Source: Paludisphaera mucosa
Lineage (GTDB): Bacteria; Planctomycetota; Planctomycetia; Isosphaerales; Isosphaeraceae
Direction of reading: 5' to 3'
Length of the DNA stretch: 64,000 bases
NCBI RefSeq assembly: GCF_029589435.1
Contig: NZ_JARRAG010000001.1
Coordinates: 1,540,808-1,604,807 of the forward strand
Shown here one piece after another: positions 8,558 to 17,324 of this stretch (position 1 is its first letter; each line of letters begins with the position of its first letter). Below the pieces are notes generated by a model, which saw nothing but the letters and a program-made list of their open reading frames with translations, did not search any database and was not told the DNA's origin. Made by a program: the position numbers and the translations under genes.

Positions 8558-9508
8558 TCAGTTCATCTCGGGCACGAGCGGGCCGGCGAGTTCCTGGACG
8601 TAGAACAGGCGGCCCGGCAGGGTGGGCATGAACGTGCTGGGGATCCAGGGATCGGGCCCGTAACGCAGGGTCATCCAGAGGCTCGCCCCCTGCCACTGCA
8701 TCCCGCGGCCGCAGATCCCCTCGGCGCCGCCGATGATCCGGTCGGCCTGGAGGAACAGGCCCGGGCCGATCGTGTTGGCGAAGGCCGGCACGAGCGTCGT
8801 CCGGCTCTTGAAGCTGGTGATCGCGTTCTGCTCGATGGTGAGCGGGTGCAGCCGAGCGCCCAGCCGGTGGGTGGCGGCCTTCCAGTCCTCGACGGAGGCG
8901 TATTCGGCCGCGAAGTGAGGCTCCCAGAAGGCGATGTGACACACGCGGCCGATGCCGAAGACCACGGTCAGCTCGGCGCCCTTCGCCTTCAGCGCGGCGA
9001 TGCGCTCGGCGAAGTGCGGCAGGCTGTCGGGCGTGGCGAACCAGCGTTGCGAGGTCGGCACCGTCAGCTCTCCCAGCGGGCCGTAGAACGCGGATTGCAT
9101 CGCGTTCTGGAACGCCCCGGGATCGTCGGCCGGCAGCGTCCGGCCGTCCTTGTCGCTCCATTCATCCATGTTGAAGCCGTGGACGTGGTCGCACGAGACC
9201 TTCCACTCCTTCAGGAAGTACACGGCCCAGCGGTACATGCCCATGGGCCCGACCGGGAGGATGAACGCGGCGGGCTTGCCGCGTTCGCGGGCGTCGCGAA
9301 TCGTCGAGGCGATCTCGTGGCCCATCATCACGTCGAAATCGGCCACGTCGCGGCACGAGATCGGCTCGAACCGAGGATGCCACCAGGGCTGACGGTCGGC
9401 GATCGAGGCGGCGGGTTGCGAGCAGCAGGCGTCGATCTTCGCGAGGTCCCAGCCGGCCGGGAGGAACCCCTCCATCAGGGAGCCGGCGTACGTCGTCAGC
9501 AGGTTCAT
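8558..9508 (-). CDS. NagB-like sugar-phosphate isomerase/deaminase family protein with altered active site
   Basis: This 316-residue protein belongs to the glucosamine-6-phosphate deaminase / 6-phosphogluconolactonase fold. GFNMDEW (111-117) matches the NagB segment with catalytic D72, and [14 protein letters not shown] (184-197) matches the motif that reads GVGNDGHIAFNEP in E. coli. His191 and Glu196 are kept, but the catalytic Asp141 position is Val189 and the following Gly is Cys. A standard deaminase reaction is therefore doubtful, and a different sugar phosphate or chemistry is possible. I chose ATG 9508 over a GTG 12 bases upstream because GAGGT lies at a good distance only for the ATG. 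The quinone reductase gene lies 70 bases upstream on the same strand. Confidence 0.75.
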   Translation of the reverse strand: MNLLTTYAGSLMEGFLPAGWDLAKIDACCSQPAASIADRQPWWHPRFEPISCRDVADFDVMMGHEIASTIRDARERGKPAAFILPVGPMGMYRWAVYFLKEWKVSCDHVHGFNMDEWSDKDGRTLPADDPGAFQNAMQSAFYGPLGELTVPTSQRWFATPDSLPHFAERIAALKAKGAELTVVFGIGRVCHIAFWEPHFAAEYASVEDWKAATHRLGARLHPLTIEQNAITSFKSRTTLVPAFANTIGPGLFLQADRIIGGAEGICGRGMQWQGASLWMTLRYGPDPWIPSTFMPTLPGRLFYVQELAGPLVPEMN

Positions 9509-9578
9509 CGGGCTTTGCACCTCGGTAGGGATTCGCAGGGCGTGTCGAACGGCGTCGTCGCGGCTGGTGCGGGAGGGC

Positions 9579-10574
9579 TCAATCGATCTGAAGGACGACT
9601 TTCCCGGTGAGCGTACCGGCCCCTCCCAGGGTGTTGGATTCGAGGAAGCGGTGGGCGTCGGCGGCCTGGTCGAGGGGGAAGACGCGGCCGACCAGCGGCC
9701 TGAGCCTGCCTTCCTCGATCCAGCGGACCATGTCCGAGGTGGCCGATTTCTGCTCCTCGGCGGAGGCGTTGAACATCGCGAAGCCGAGGAGCGAGCCGTC
9801 GCGCGGGTAGAACGAACCGAGCGGCAGCGCCGGCGTCGCCGAGCGTCCCGCCATGAGGATCATCCGCCCTCGCTTGCGGAGGAGTGGGACGCTCGTTTCG
9901 AGCTTCGGTTCGCGCTGAGTCTCGTACCAGACGTCGATCCCCTCGGGCGCGAAGTCGCGAAGGCCTGCGACCAGGTCGTCGGTCTTGTAGTTCAGGACGA
10001 GGTCGGCGCCGAGTTGCTTGCAGAGATCGATCTTCTCCGGGCCGCCCGCCGAGGTGGCGACCCGCGCCCCCGCGGCCTTCGCCATCTGGACGACCATCGA
10101 GCCCACGCCTCCGGAACCTCCCGGCACGTAGACCGACTCGCCCGGCTTCAGTCGACCGCGTTCGAAGAGCCCGAGGTGGGCCGTGATCCCAGCCATCGCC
10201 ATCGCCGCGGCGTCGGCGTCGGGGAGCCGGGCGGGGATGGGGTTGAGCCATTCCTCATCGATGGCGGCGAACTCGGCCGCGACGCCTTGCCGACCCATGA
10301 GACCCTGGTTCGAGCCCCAGACGCGGTCGCCGACCTGATGGCCCGTCGTCCCCGGCCCCATATCCTCGACGACGCCCGCGAAGTCGCTGGCGATCACGTA
10401 AGGGAACGTCATGGGCATGGCCACGACTCCCCCGCGCAGGTAGAGGTCGAACGGGTTGATCGCCACGGCCCGGACGCGCACGAGGACCTGGCCGGGGCCG
10501 GGCTCGGGGTTCGGCAGATCGCCGACCTGGATGACGTCGGGCGTCCCTGTCTTCTCGATGAATGCAGCCCGCAT
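9579..10574 (-). CDS. NADPH:quinone reductase-like medium-chain dehydrogenase (MDR family)
   Basis: This 331-residue protein has the layout of zinc-free quinone oxidoreductases. The GroES-like N-terminal domain begins [19 protein letters not shown] and contains [13 protein letters not shown] Rossmann domain carries the nucleotide motif [20 protein letters not shown]. The four-Cys structural zinc loop of zinc alcohol dehydrogenases is absent. It probably reduces quinones or alpha,beta-unsaturated carbonyls with NADPH in the cytoplasm. The ATG at 10574 fits the family start. It is divergent from the membrane protein gene at 10760 and lies upstream of the NagB-like gene, perhaps in one transcript. 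Confidence 0.88.
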   Translation of the reverse strand: MRAAFIEKTGTPDVIQVGDLPNPEPGPGQVLVRVRAVAINPFDLYLRGGVVAMPMTFPYVIASDFAGVVEDMGPGTTGHQVGDRVWGSNQGLMGRQGVAAEFAAIDEEWLNPIPARLPDADAAAMAMAGITAHLGLFERGRLKPGESVYVPGGSGGVGSMVVQMAKAAGARVATSAGGPEKIDLCKQLGADLVLNYKTDDLVAGLRDFAPEGIDVWYETQREPKLETSVPLLRKRGRMILMAGRSATPALPLGSFYPRDGSLLGFAMFNASAEEQKSATSDMVRWIEEGRLRPLVGRVFPLDQAADAHRFLESNTLGGAGTLTGKVVLQID

Positions 10575-10759
10575 GACGCGTCGACCTCGTTCCTGGGCGC
10601 GAACCTTCTCGACCGACAGGCCACCATGATAGCGGCTGACTCGGGGCGGGAGTACCCGCGGCCGCCCCGCCTAGTCTTGCAGGGGAGTGTCGGCCGCCGC
10701 ATGATATCGAGGAGGCGTTTCCGTCGCCTCCTTCCTCTCCGCCTAGCGAGATCGACGCC

Positions 10760-11623
10760 ATGAGCATCCCTCCCGAAGATCACGAGGCCGGCGGACCTAC
10801 GACGGCCTCTCCGTCACCGATCCCGGCGTCGACTTCGCGGGCGGTGACGGGGGCGACGATCGACGGTAGCGTGCGCGACCACGTGGAGGGCCTGAACAAC
10901 GAAATCGCCGGCGAGGAGGCCATCGATCGTCGCCTGGCCGACATCGAGATGCTGGGCGAGGAAGCCGCGATCGGATGGAAGCCCGCGACGCACGTGCCGC
11001 TCGCGCCCGAGGTCCGCTTCCTTCACATCTCGCGGACGATCCACCAGCTCGTCACCGATCGAAATCGGTCGGTGGGGATCTTCCTGGCGGTGGCGTCCAT
11101 CCTCGTCGCGGCGGCCACGGGGCTCCTGAACGTCAAGACCGACGTCGCCCCGATCATCCCGCTCCGCGTGGTCCAGTACTGGTGCCTTCCCGTCACGTTC
11201 ACGACGCTGGCGATCCTGGCCGTGTTCATCAGCTTCCTGCTGATCCGGGCCCGGATCGGCCTGATCTACGAAGTTACGAAGCTCAACGCCCTGCTGGGGC
11301 TGCCGGCGAAGCGCGTCGAGCGCGTCAATCCGCTCTCGATCTTCTACATCATGCACCTGCTCGTGGTCGTCCTCGGCGGGGCCTCGGCGGGGCTCGCGGC
11401 CGCAATGTTCGCCTACGGTCGGCTCGCCGTATCGACGGCCTCGACGCTGCCCACCGGCTCGCCCGACTCCCTCAACCCGGGCGAGGGCGGACCCGAGGTC
11501 GCGGTGCCGCTGGGCGTCGGGATCGGCGTCGCGCTGATCTACGTCATCGGTTTGCTGGCGCTCTATTACAGCACCGTCCTCCGCAACACGACCGACGCCA
11601 AGATGACCGCGGCCCGCTCGTAG
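10760..11623 (+). CDS. Unrecognised four-helix membrane protein
   Basis: I do not recognise this 287-residue protein. The first 100 residues are soluble, with a Pro/Ser/Thr-rich start and an acidic helical stretch (DHVEGLNNEIAGEEAIDRRL). Hydrophobic helices follow at about 110-125, 138-160, 195-222 and 248-270. The second and third helices are separated by a basic loop containing RARIGLIYEVTKLNALLGLP. It ends shortly after the last helix, so both termini may face the cytoplasm. The gene precedes the LOG-family gene by 25 bases on the same strand, which suggests an operon. A frame on the opposite strand is composed mainly of charged low-complexity residues and is a shadow. Confidence 0.7.
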   Translation: MSIPPEDHEAGGPTTASPSPIPASTSRAVTGATIDGSVRDHVEGLNNEIAGEEAIDRRLADIEMLGEEAAIGWKPATHVPLAPEVRFLHISRTIHQLVTDRNRSVGIFLAVASILVAAATGLLNVKTDVAPIIPLRVVQYWCLPVTFTTLAILAVFISFLLIRARIGLIYEVTKLNALLGLPAKRVERVNPLSIFYIMHLLVVVLGGASAGLAAAMFAYGRLAVSTASTLPTGSPDSLNPGEGGPEVAVPLGVGIGVALIYVIGLLALYYSTVLRNTTDAKMTAARS

Positions 11624-11648
11624 ATCGCCAAAGGAATCCGCTCGACCC

Positions 11649-12239
11649 ATGTCGGAACGTCCACGCATCTGCGTCTACTGCGGCTCCTCGTTCGGGCATT
11701 CGCCGGCCTTCCGGGAACAGGCCGTCCGGGTCGGCGAGGCCCTCGGTCGCCAGAAGATCGGCCTCGTCTACGGGGGCGGTCGGGTCGGTCTGATGGGCGT
11801 CGTGGCCGACGCGGCGCTCGCGGCCGGGGCGGAGGTCATCGGGGTGATCCCCGAGGGGCTGGCGACGCACGAGATCGCCCACCACGGCCTGACCGAGCTG
11901 CACGTCGTCCCCGGGATGCACGAGCGAAAGGCGCTCATGGCCGCCCTGTCCCAGGCGTTCCTGACCCTGCCCGGGGGCATCGGGACGTATGAGGAATTCT
12001 TCGAGATCCTGAGCTGGGCCGGCCTGGGCATCCACCACAAGCCCATGGGACTGCTCAACGTCGAGGGCTATTTCGACCCGCTCCTCGCCCTCCTCGAATT
12101 CGGGGCCGACGCCGGATTCATCCGCCGCCGTTTTCTCGACCCGCTGCTGGTCTCGACCGATCCCGAGGCGCTCGTGTCCGACCTCCTCGCGTACAGCCCG
12201 CCGGCCATGCCGCCGAAGATCTCAGCCGACGAGGCCTGA
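11649..12239 (+). CDS. LOG-family protein (nucleoside 5'-monophosphate phosphoribohydrolase type)
   Basis: This 196-residue Rossmann-fold protein has the two LOG signatures: GGGRVGLMG (42-50) and PGGIGTYEE (108-116), the latter forming the phosphate/ribose site with the catalytic glutamate region. Plant and bacterial LOG proteins cleave the base from cytokinin riboside monophosphates; bacterial relatives act more broadly on AMP-like nucleotides. The N-terminal RICVYCGSS is also characteristic. The length is normal for the short LOG class. It lies between a membrane protein and the ArsR/SdpI pair, but the ArsR pair has its own promoter. Confidence 0.92.
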   Translation: MSERPRICVYCGSSFGHSPAFREQAVRVGEALGRQKIGLVYGGGRVGLMGVVADAALAAGAEVIGVIPEGLATHEIAHHGLTELHVVPGMHERKALMAALSQAFLTLPGGIGTYEEFFEILSWAGLGIHHKPMGLLNVEGYFDPLLALLEFGADAGFIRRRFLDPLLVSTDPEALVSDLLAYSPPAMPPKISADEA

Positions 12240-12256
12240 GCCTTCACACGGCCGAC

Positions 12257-12285
12257 TTGACGTCCGCCGCCGGACGCCGGAGAAT
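12257..12285 (+). promoter_or_regulatory. Promoter of the ArsR-SdpI operon
   Basis: TTGACG (12257-12262) and GAGAAT (12280-12285) are 17 bases apart. The spacer itself contains an inverted repeat, CGTCCG-CCGC-CGGACG (12261-12276), which could be the end of the LOG transcript or a second protein-binding site. Transcription should start near 12292. Confidence 0.5.
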
Positions 12286-12300
12286 TAGACGTTGTTCTAA
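12285..12300 (+). promoter_or_regulatory. Probable operator of the ArsR-type repressor
   Basis: The inverted repeat TTAGA-N6-TCTAA spans the predicted transcription start, 40 bases before the repressor's own ATG. It is AT-rich in a GC-rich setting. A bound dimer there would block RNA polymerase, consistent with autorepression as known for SdpR. Confidence 0.55.
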
Positions 12301-12340
12301 ATACCCGCCCGTCGGCGACGAAGACACGGATGGGGATGAG

Positions 12341-12622
12341 ATGAACGAGGTATTCAAGGCGCTGTCCGACCCGTCGCGGAGGCGCATCCTCCAGCTCCTG
12401 GGCCGGGGCGAGATGACGGCGGGCGAACTGGCGACGCATTTCGACATGTCGAAGCCGTCGATGTCGCACCATTTCGCGGTCCTGAAGGACGCCGACCTGG
12501 TGACGAGCCGGCGGGACGGGCAGCAGATCTATTACGCGCTCAACACGACGGTCCTCCAGGACGTGATGGCCCGGATCTGGGACCTGTTCGGCGGCGACGA
12601 CTCGAAGGAGAGCGGACGATGA
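12341..12622 (+). CDS. ArsR/SmtB-family repressor, SdpR-like
   Basis: This is a 93-residue winged-helix protein. ALSDPSRRRILQLL opens the domain, and MSKPSMSHHFAVLKDADLV is the recognition helix region, followed by the wing RRDGQQIYYALN. It has no paired cysteines of the metal-sensing ArsR type, so it probably does not sense metals. The ATG at 12341 follows GGGGATGAG. Its stop codon overlaps the start of the next gene (ATGA), which encodes an SdpI-family membrane protein. In Bacillus subtilis the pair SdpR-SdpI is an autorepressor and a membrane immunity protein that can sequester it, and the same logic is plausible here. Confidence 0.9.
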   Translation: MNEVFKALSDPSRRRILQLLGRGEMTAGELATHFDMSKPSMSHHFAVLKDADLVTSRRDGQQIYYALNTTVLQDVMARIWDLFGGDDSKESGR

Positions 12623-13281
12623 CGCGGGGCTACTGGATCATCGCGATCGGCCTGACGGCCATGACCTGGGGGCTCTCGGCCTGGTATTACCCCAGCCTGC
12701 CCGCCTCCATCCCGACGCACTGGAACATCCACGGCGAGGTCGACGGATACGGCGGCCGGGCGACCGTCTTCCTCATTCCAGGCGTGGCGACGGCCCTCCT
12801 CGCCTTCTTCGCGGTGCTCCCGGCCCTGTCGCCCAAGCCGTTCGAGGTCGACTCGTTCCGATCCACCTATCTCTTCATCCTGGCCGCGATGGCGGGCTTG
12901 TTCGCCTATCTCCAGATCATCATCCTGGCCACGACGTTCCAGGACCTGGGGGGCGGACCGAAGCGGATCGACCTCGGCCGCGCCCTGATGGCGGGGATGT
13001 TCGTCTTCTTCGGCCTGATGGGGAACGTGATGGGCAAGGTACGCAAGAACTTCTACATCGGCATCCGCGTCCCCTGGACGCTCGCCAGCGACCGCGTCTG
13101 GAACGACACCCACCGGCTGGCGGCCTGGCTGATGGTCGCCGGCGCGGTTGTGGGGCTGGCGATCGTCGCGAGCGGAGCACCGCTGCCATTCGCGTTCGCC
13201 GTGCTCCTCGTCTCGGTCTTCATCCCGGTCGTCTACTCGTTCTTCCACTACAAGGCCCTGGAACGGCGAGGAACCCTGTAA
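12619..13281 (+). CDS. SdpI-family membrane protein (DUF1648 plus SdpI domain)
   Basis: This 220-residue protein has six hydrophobic helices. The N-terminal part matches DUF1648: SAWYYPSLPASIPTHWNIHG, with a soluble loop after helix 1. The C-terminal part matches the SdpI/YhfL region: NVMGKVRKNFYIGIRVPWTL, then WNDTHRLAAW. B. subtilis SdpI (about 207 residues) gives immunity to the SdpC toxin and relays toxin presence to SdpR. Here the gene overlaps the repressor gene by four bases, but no sdpC-like toxin or its maturation genes are nearby. It may defend against toxins of other cells or act as a general envelope-stress signal protein. Confidence 0.9.
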   Translation: MTRGYWIIAIGLTAMTWGLSAWYYPSLPASIPTHWNIHGEVDGYGGRATVFLIPGVATALLAFFAVLPALSPKPFEVDSFRSTYLFILAAMAGLFAYLQIIILATTFQDLGGGPKRIDLGRALMAGMFVFFGLMGNVMGKVRKNFYIGIRVPWTLASDRVWNDTHRLAAWLMVAGAVVGLAIVASGAPLPFAFAVLLVSVFIPVVYSFFHYKALERRGTL

Positions 13282-13288
13282 ATCCGGC

Positions 13289-15724
13289 TCATTCGCCCGC
13301 ATCGATCCAGCGGGCGAGGTCGACGGCCGGGATCGGGTCGGTGTCGAACTTCAAGGCGCCAGGACTGCCCGCGAGTTCGTAGGCGGCTTGCGGCCACTCC
13401 TGGGCGAACTCCTCACCCGGGCGAACGATCCGCAAAGGGGTGGGGGCGGACAGGGCCGCCGCGGCGCGGAGGCCGCCGAACTGATGCACACCCGGCAGGT
13501 CAATCGCCGCCGGGACGTTATCCGAGTAGTAGTCGTCGTCTCCGCCGCCGTCCAGGTCGACGACGGTTCGGGCCAGGTTGCCGAGCAACGGCCTGGCCAG
13601 CAGCGCCTGGCGTCCTGAGAGGCCCGAGGCTACCAGGGAGACCTCACGAACGTCGGGTTGGGAGCCGGCCCAGGTCAAAACCGTGGCCAGGTCCTGCATC
13701 TGGTCGGCGGCCACGGCCGGATTGTAAGTCAGGCCGTGGGCGACCAAAGGGCGGTGGCCGACCGGCCGATCGGCGTCGAGCGATTCGCCCACGAAGAGAG
13801 GGTCGAAGCCCACGACGGACTGCCCCCGGTCGAGCAGGGCGCGGACCAGGTCGGAGAGTTCTCCCGACTTCTTGACGAGCGCGAGCTTGCCGCGGTCGTC
13901 GGCGATCATGGTCAGTCGGCCGTTCGTGTGGGCTGGGGTTATGCGGACGACGGGGATCGCGTCGCCCTCGCCCCGCCTGCCGACCTGGGCGTGGACGATC
14001 GTCAGCCCTTCGCGGCTGATGCGCCGGACTTCGCGACCGAAGGTTTTCTCCGGGCTCGGGATCGCGACGCCGACTCGCACCCTGTGGCTCGTCGCCAGGA
14101 AGGGGCGGGCCGCTTGCCATACCGTCGGCCCGCGCTCCGGAGATAGGGCTTCGAGCTGAGCCCTGATCGTGTGAATCAGGTGGTCTTCGAGCTGCTGCGG
14201 GTTCTTGCGGTCGGGCGACGCGGGGTGCTGGGCGTCGAAGGTGAGGATGGCCTCCGGCTTCTCGACGGTCTGCTCGCCCTCTCGGGTGTCGACCGAGGGA
14301 TCGAGCCCCAGGAGCCAGCGACCCATGAACGCGTAGACGGCGTTGCGCGTCGTCTGGTTGTAGTTGTGGGGGAAGTCGAACACCGAGGCTTCGACGCGAT
14401 CGGGCGAGCCCACCAGCGAATAGGCCCCGCGGATGGCGGGGAAGGCGCGCGTCATCGTCTTCGCCGTCCAGTCGCCTGTCGCGCCGACGAGGACCATCGG
14501 TCGGGGGGCGCAGAGCGCGGCGAACTCGATGTTGTCGGTGCCGATCCGCAGCCCCGCGGCGTTCTCGCAGACGCAGCCCCCCTGGAACCACTCGGAGACC
14601 ATGACGACGGGTGCGGCGACCTTGATTCGATCGTCGAGCGCCGTGAGGATGAAGGTCTGCGTTCCCCCGCCCGACTCGCCCGTGCAGCCGATCCGGGCCG
14701 GGTCGACGTCCGGCAGGCTGGCGATCCAGTCGAGGGCCCGGATGCTGTTCCAGGTCTGGAGCGCGAAGAGGCTGAGGCCCCAGCGACGGAGTCGCTCGTT
14801 CAGGAATTCATGCGTGAACGGCCTCGAGTCGTTGTAGCCGACCATGTCGTACATGAAGACGACGGCGCCGAGCTTGGCCCAGCGGATGCAGCGGTGCTGG
14901 ACGTCGTCGCGCAGCCGGCCGTCTTCCCAGTGGCCGTGCGGGCAGAGGATGGCAGGGAGACTGCCGCCGGCCGCGACCGATTTGGGCCGGTAGAGGTTGC
15001 CGCTGAGCGTGAAGCCGGGGAGCGTCTCCAGGACGACCTTCTCGATCGTGTAGCCGTCGCGTTCGAGGCGGCCGTAGACTTGCGGGTTGAGCGGGGTCTT
15101 CGGGGGCTCGGGCCAAAGCCCGAGCGACACCTTCATCTGTTCGCGCAGGTGACGGCCCCGCTCGCGCCACTCCTCGACCGTCGCGGGTGCGTGGAAATTG
15201 GCGCCCTCCTTATTCGTGCGTGACTGTTCCCGGCGACGGTCGGGGGAGGGGGCCGTCGAATCGACGACGCCGCGTGCGATCTCGAGCAACCGCGCCGGGT
15301 CGCCCTTGGGATCGGGTTCGAAAACGATCAGCGCGGGCGCCGGCGGTGGCGGGGGCGTCTCGCCCTCCTTGGGCTTCGCGTCCGCGGAGACCGGACCGGC
15401 CACGACGAGCTTGATCGTTCCCTGGACCCTCCCGAGGTCCAACCAGCGCGGGGTCGCGTCGCCGGCGGCGGGGGAGGACTTCAAGGTTGCCAGATCGTCC
15501 TCGCGAGACAGCGTCCAGGCCTGATTCGACGGCGCCCAGACGCGCAGCGTCCTCTCGTCCCCGGCCGCGAGCGCGATGCCGTCGGCCAGTCGCGGCATGT
15601 CGCTCGCCGAGTAGACCATCGCGTCCGTTGCGTTTGGGGTATCCGCACAAAGGGCCGGCGGTTGGGGGCCGATCGCCAGGAACGCGAGGGCGTAGGACGC
15701 GGACGCGAGTGCGAGACGCTTCAT
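13289..15724 (-). CDS. Secreted two-domain alpha/beta-hydrolase (acetyl-xylan-esterase-like)
   Basis: This 811-residue protein has an N-terminal signal peptide (MKRLALASASYALAFLAIG to the ALCA site). The middle part is an alpha/beta hydrolase with ILCPHGHWEDGR near an oxyanion strand and the nucleophile elbow GCTGESGGGTQTF. This is the arrangement of planctomycete acetyl-xylan-esterase-like proteins, often linked to polysaccharide breakdown. The last 270 residues look like a second hydrolase fold, with LVASGLSGRQALL in the elbow position and a clear acid-containing strand. I chose ATG 15724 rather than a GTG nine bases upstream because GGAG lies eight bases before the ATG. The substrate is unproven. 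Confidence 0.82.
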   Translation of the reverse strand: MKRLALASASYALAFLAIGPQPPALCADTPNATDAMVYSASDMPRLADGIALAAGDERTLRVWAPSNQAWTLSREDDLATLKSSPAAGDATPRWLDLGRVQGTIKLVVAGPVSADAKPKEGETPPPPPAPALIVFEPDPKGDPARLLEIARGVVDSTAPSPDRRREQSRTNKEGANFHAPATVEEWRERGRHLREQMKVSLGLWPEPPKTPLNPQVYGRLERDGYTIEKVVLETLPGFTLSGNLYRPKSVAAGGSLPAILCPHGHWEDGRLRDDVQHRCIRWAKLGAVVFMYDMVGYNDSRPFTHEFLNERLRRWGLSLFALQTWNSIRALDWIASLPDVDPARIGCTGESGGGTQTFILTALDDRIKVAAPVVMVSEWFQGGCVCENAAGLRIGTDNIEFAALCAPRPMVLVGATGDWTAKTMTRAFPAIRGAYSLVGSPDRVEASVFDFPHNYNQTTRNAVYAFMGRWLLGLDPSVDTREGEQTVEKPEAILTFDAQHPASPDRKNPQQLEDHLIHTIRAQLEALSPERGPTVWQAARPFLATSHRVRVGVAIPSPEKTFGREVRRISREGLTIVHAQVGRRGEGDAIPVVRITPAHTNGRLTMIADDRGKLALVKKSGELSDLVRALLDRGQSVVGFDPLFVGESLDADRPVGHRPLVAHGLTYNPAVAADQMQDLATVLTWAGSQPDVREVSLVASGLSGRQALLARPLLGNLARTVVDLDGGGDDDYYSDNVPAAIDLPGVHQFGGLRAAAALSAPTPLRIVRPGEEFAQEWPQAAYELAGSPGALKFDTDPIPAVDLARWIDAGE
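13293..13317. terminator. Possible terminator hairpin at the convergent junction
   Basis: TCGCCCGC (13293-13300) pairs with GCGGGCGA (13310-13317) around a 9-base loop. It lies 11 bases beyond the SdpI stop and inside the last codons of the convergent esterase gene. There is no T-tract. Confidence 0.35.
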
Positions 15725-15860
15725 GGAGACCACTCCGCACCAGGGACGGGGACCGAGCCGTCGAGCGACGCCCGGGAGAGCCCCATCGTATCGGGCAGGT
15801 CGGCCGACTCAAGATGCCGACGCGTGCGGCGGTTCGCGTTTCCCGGAGAGGCCGGCCTGG

Positions 15861-16712
15861 CTAGCGGCCCAGCACCTTCACCCCGTTCACGAGGTCATCG
15901 ATGCCGATCGGCGAGCGCGCCGGAAAGCGGCAGTAGGTCGGATAAGGTTCCGTGCCGTCGATGATGAGCTGGCGGCGGTTCGCCTGCCGGTAACCATCGT
16001 CGCATGGCTGGTGGCCGGTGACGAACAGGTCGGCGTCGACCATCTCGGCGAAACGGTCGGCGGTCTCGTCCGCGGTGTCGCGGCCCCAGGTCAGGGCGTA
16101 AACCGCGCCCCGGCGCTTGAGCGCCTCCGGAGGCCAGGCTTCGGCGTCGAGGACGCCGAGGTCGAGGTCGTCGAGCCAGTCGCCGTCCGGGATCGTGTGG
16201 CAGACGAACACGCGATTCGGGGTGCGGACGGCGAGCGGCATGTCGGCGAAGAGCCGCAGATAGGCGTCGTAGATCTCGTCGGCCGCCTCGCCGTAGGAGC
16301 GGCGGATTCCCTGGCGGAACCGCTCGTTCAGCGTCCGCCCGTCCTTGCCGATCACCCGGCCGGTCAACTCGGAAAGCTCATGGTTGCCCAGGATGACGTG
16401 GACGCGATCGGGATACTGGCACTTGAGCGCGCTGACCACGTCGACCAACCTGTGCGAAAGGTCGGGGCGGTCGTCGTCGTCCTTGATGATCTCGTGGACC
16501 AGTTCCTGGAGCACCAGGTGCCGGCCCGGGTTGCGGTCGAGGGCCGACTCGGCCAGGACCCATTTGAAGGTCCTGAGGTTGCCGTGCAGGTCGCCGACGA
16601 CCATCACCTCATCGGCGTCGAGTCTTACGACCGAGCCGGCGCGGCCGGGCGTACGCCTCGACAGGTCGGCGGCCTTATGGACGGTGGCGAGGATCTTGTT
16701 GGGGTCGGCCAT
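15861..16712 (-). CDS. Metallophosphoesterase, PPP-phosphatase-like
   Basis: This is a 283-residue calcineurin-like phosphoesterase. GDLHGN (40-45) and GNHELSE (109-115) supply metal ligands, and later His residues occur in VFVCHTIPDG and TGHQPCDDG. The central GDxVDRG motif of Ser/Thr phosphatases is not present; the equivalent stretch reads LVLQELVHEIIKDDDD, so one metal site is altered. It is probably cytosolic, and the substrate is unknown. ATG 16712 is preferred to an upstream TTG. The gene begins five bases after the stop of the lipoprotein-like gene, so they are co-transcribed. Confidence 0.8.
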   Translation of the reverse strand: MADPNKILATVHKAADLSRRTPGRAGSVVRLDADEVMVVGDLHGNLRTFKWVLAESALDRNPGRHLVLQELVHEIIKDDDDRPDLSHRLVDVVSALKCQYPDRVHVILGNHELSELTGRVIGKDGRTLNERFRQGIRRSYGEAADEIYDAYLRLFADMPLAVRTPNRVFVCHTIPDGDWLDDLDLGVLDAEAWPPEALKRRGAVYALTWGRDTADETADRFAEMVDADLFVTGHQPCDDGYRQANRRQLIIDGTEPYPTYCRFPARSPIGIDDLVNGVKVLGR

Positions 16713-16717
16713 AAAAA

Positions 16718-17275
16718 TCAAGGATGGAAAGTGGCTGATCGGATCTCGCAGCGCGGTTCCCGCCCCGATCGGCGTCGTGGCCAGGCGAATCGTCCGAGGA
16801 GCATACCGACGCCGACCGCCGCGGCGAAGGAACCGACTTCTTTATACCAGACCGTCCAGGGTTCTTGAGACGCGACGCGTCTCAGCAGCACTCCGTTGCT
16901 GGACTCCACCTCGACGACGAAATCGTCATCGGAATGACCGGCGATTTCCTCAGCCAGAGGGATCGGTCTGATTTGGTCGACGCCGCTTCGGTCGATGAAC
17001 GAGAGTTTGAAGATTCCTGTATCGGAGAGCGCATGGCGACCCACCCGACAATCAAGAATCTGCACGTCTGCTTCATCCATGTCATTCAGTGCGATGCTCT
17101 GGTCGATTCCGGGCGGACCGTGGAACAACCTGAGCGACTTCAGCGGCCCGCCCGAGGTGTTGACGATCAGCAGACGACCCTCGAAAAGCTGGGCCGCCAG
17201 GCATCCGGGAAGCAGGATCGAGGCGGCGGCTGCGATTAAACCGAAGTGACGGGAATGAGATACGTCGACGCTCAT
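16718..17275 (-). CDS. Unrecognised lipoprotein-like protein with C-terminal membrane helix
   Basis: I do not recognise this 185-residue protein. An N-terminal hydrophobic segment ends in the lipobox-like LLPGC (about residue 25). A soluble domain of about 110 residues follows, with RLLIVNTSGGPLKSLRLF, and then a predicted helix near EVGSFAAAVGVGMLLGRFA and a basic tail. Base composition is less GC-rich than its neighbours, a mild hint of recent acquisition or weak selection. It ends five bases before the phosphatase start, so the phosphatase may act on the same process. Confidence 0.62.
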   Translation of the reverse strand: MSVDVSHSRHFGLIAAAASILLPGCLAAQLFEGRLLIVNTSGGPLKSLRLFHGPPGIDQSIALNDMDEADVQILDCRVGRHALSDTGIFKLSFIDRSGVDQIRPIPLAEEIAGHSDDDFVVEVESSNGVLLRRVASQEPWTVWYKEVGSFAAAVGVGMLLGRFAWPRRRSGREPRCEIRSATFHP

Positions 17276-17324
17276 GGCCCGCCTCCCGTCGACGGTTCGA
17301 CTCTGTCGGCGACCTCCAGAGACC

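Noticed and set aside
13658-15223. Long plus-strand frames opposite the esterase gene
   Set aside because: They are Arg/Val/Asp-rich shadows of the minus-strand gene with no domain; the esterase strand has motifs and a signal peptide.
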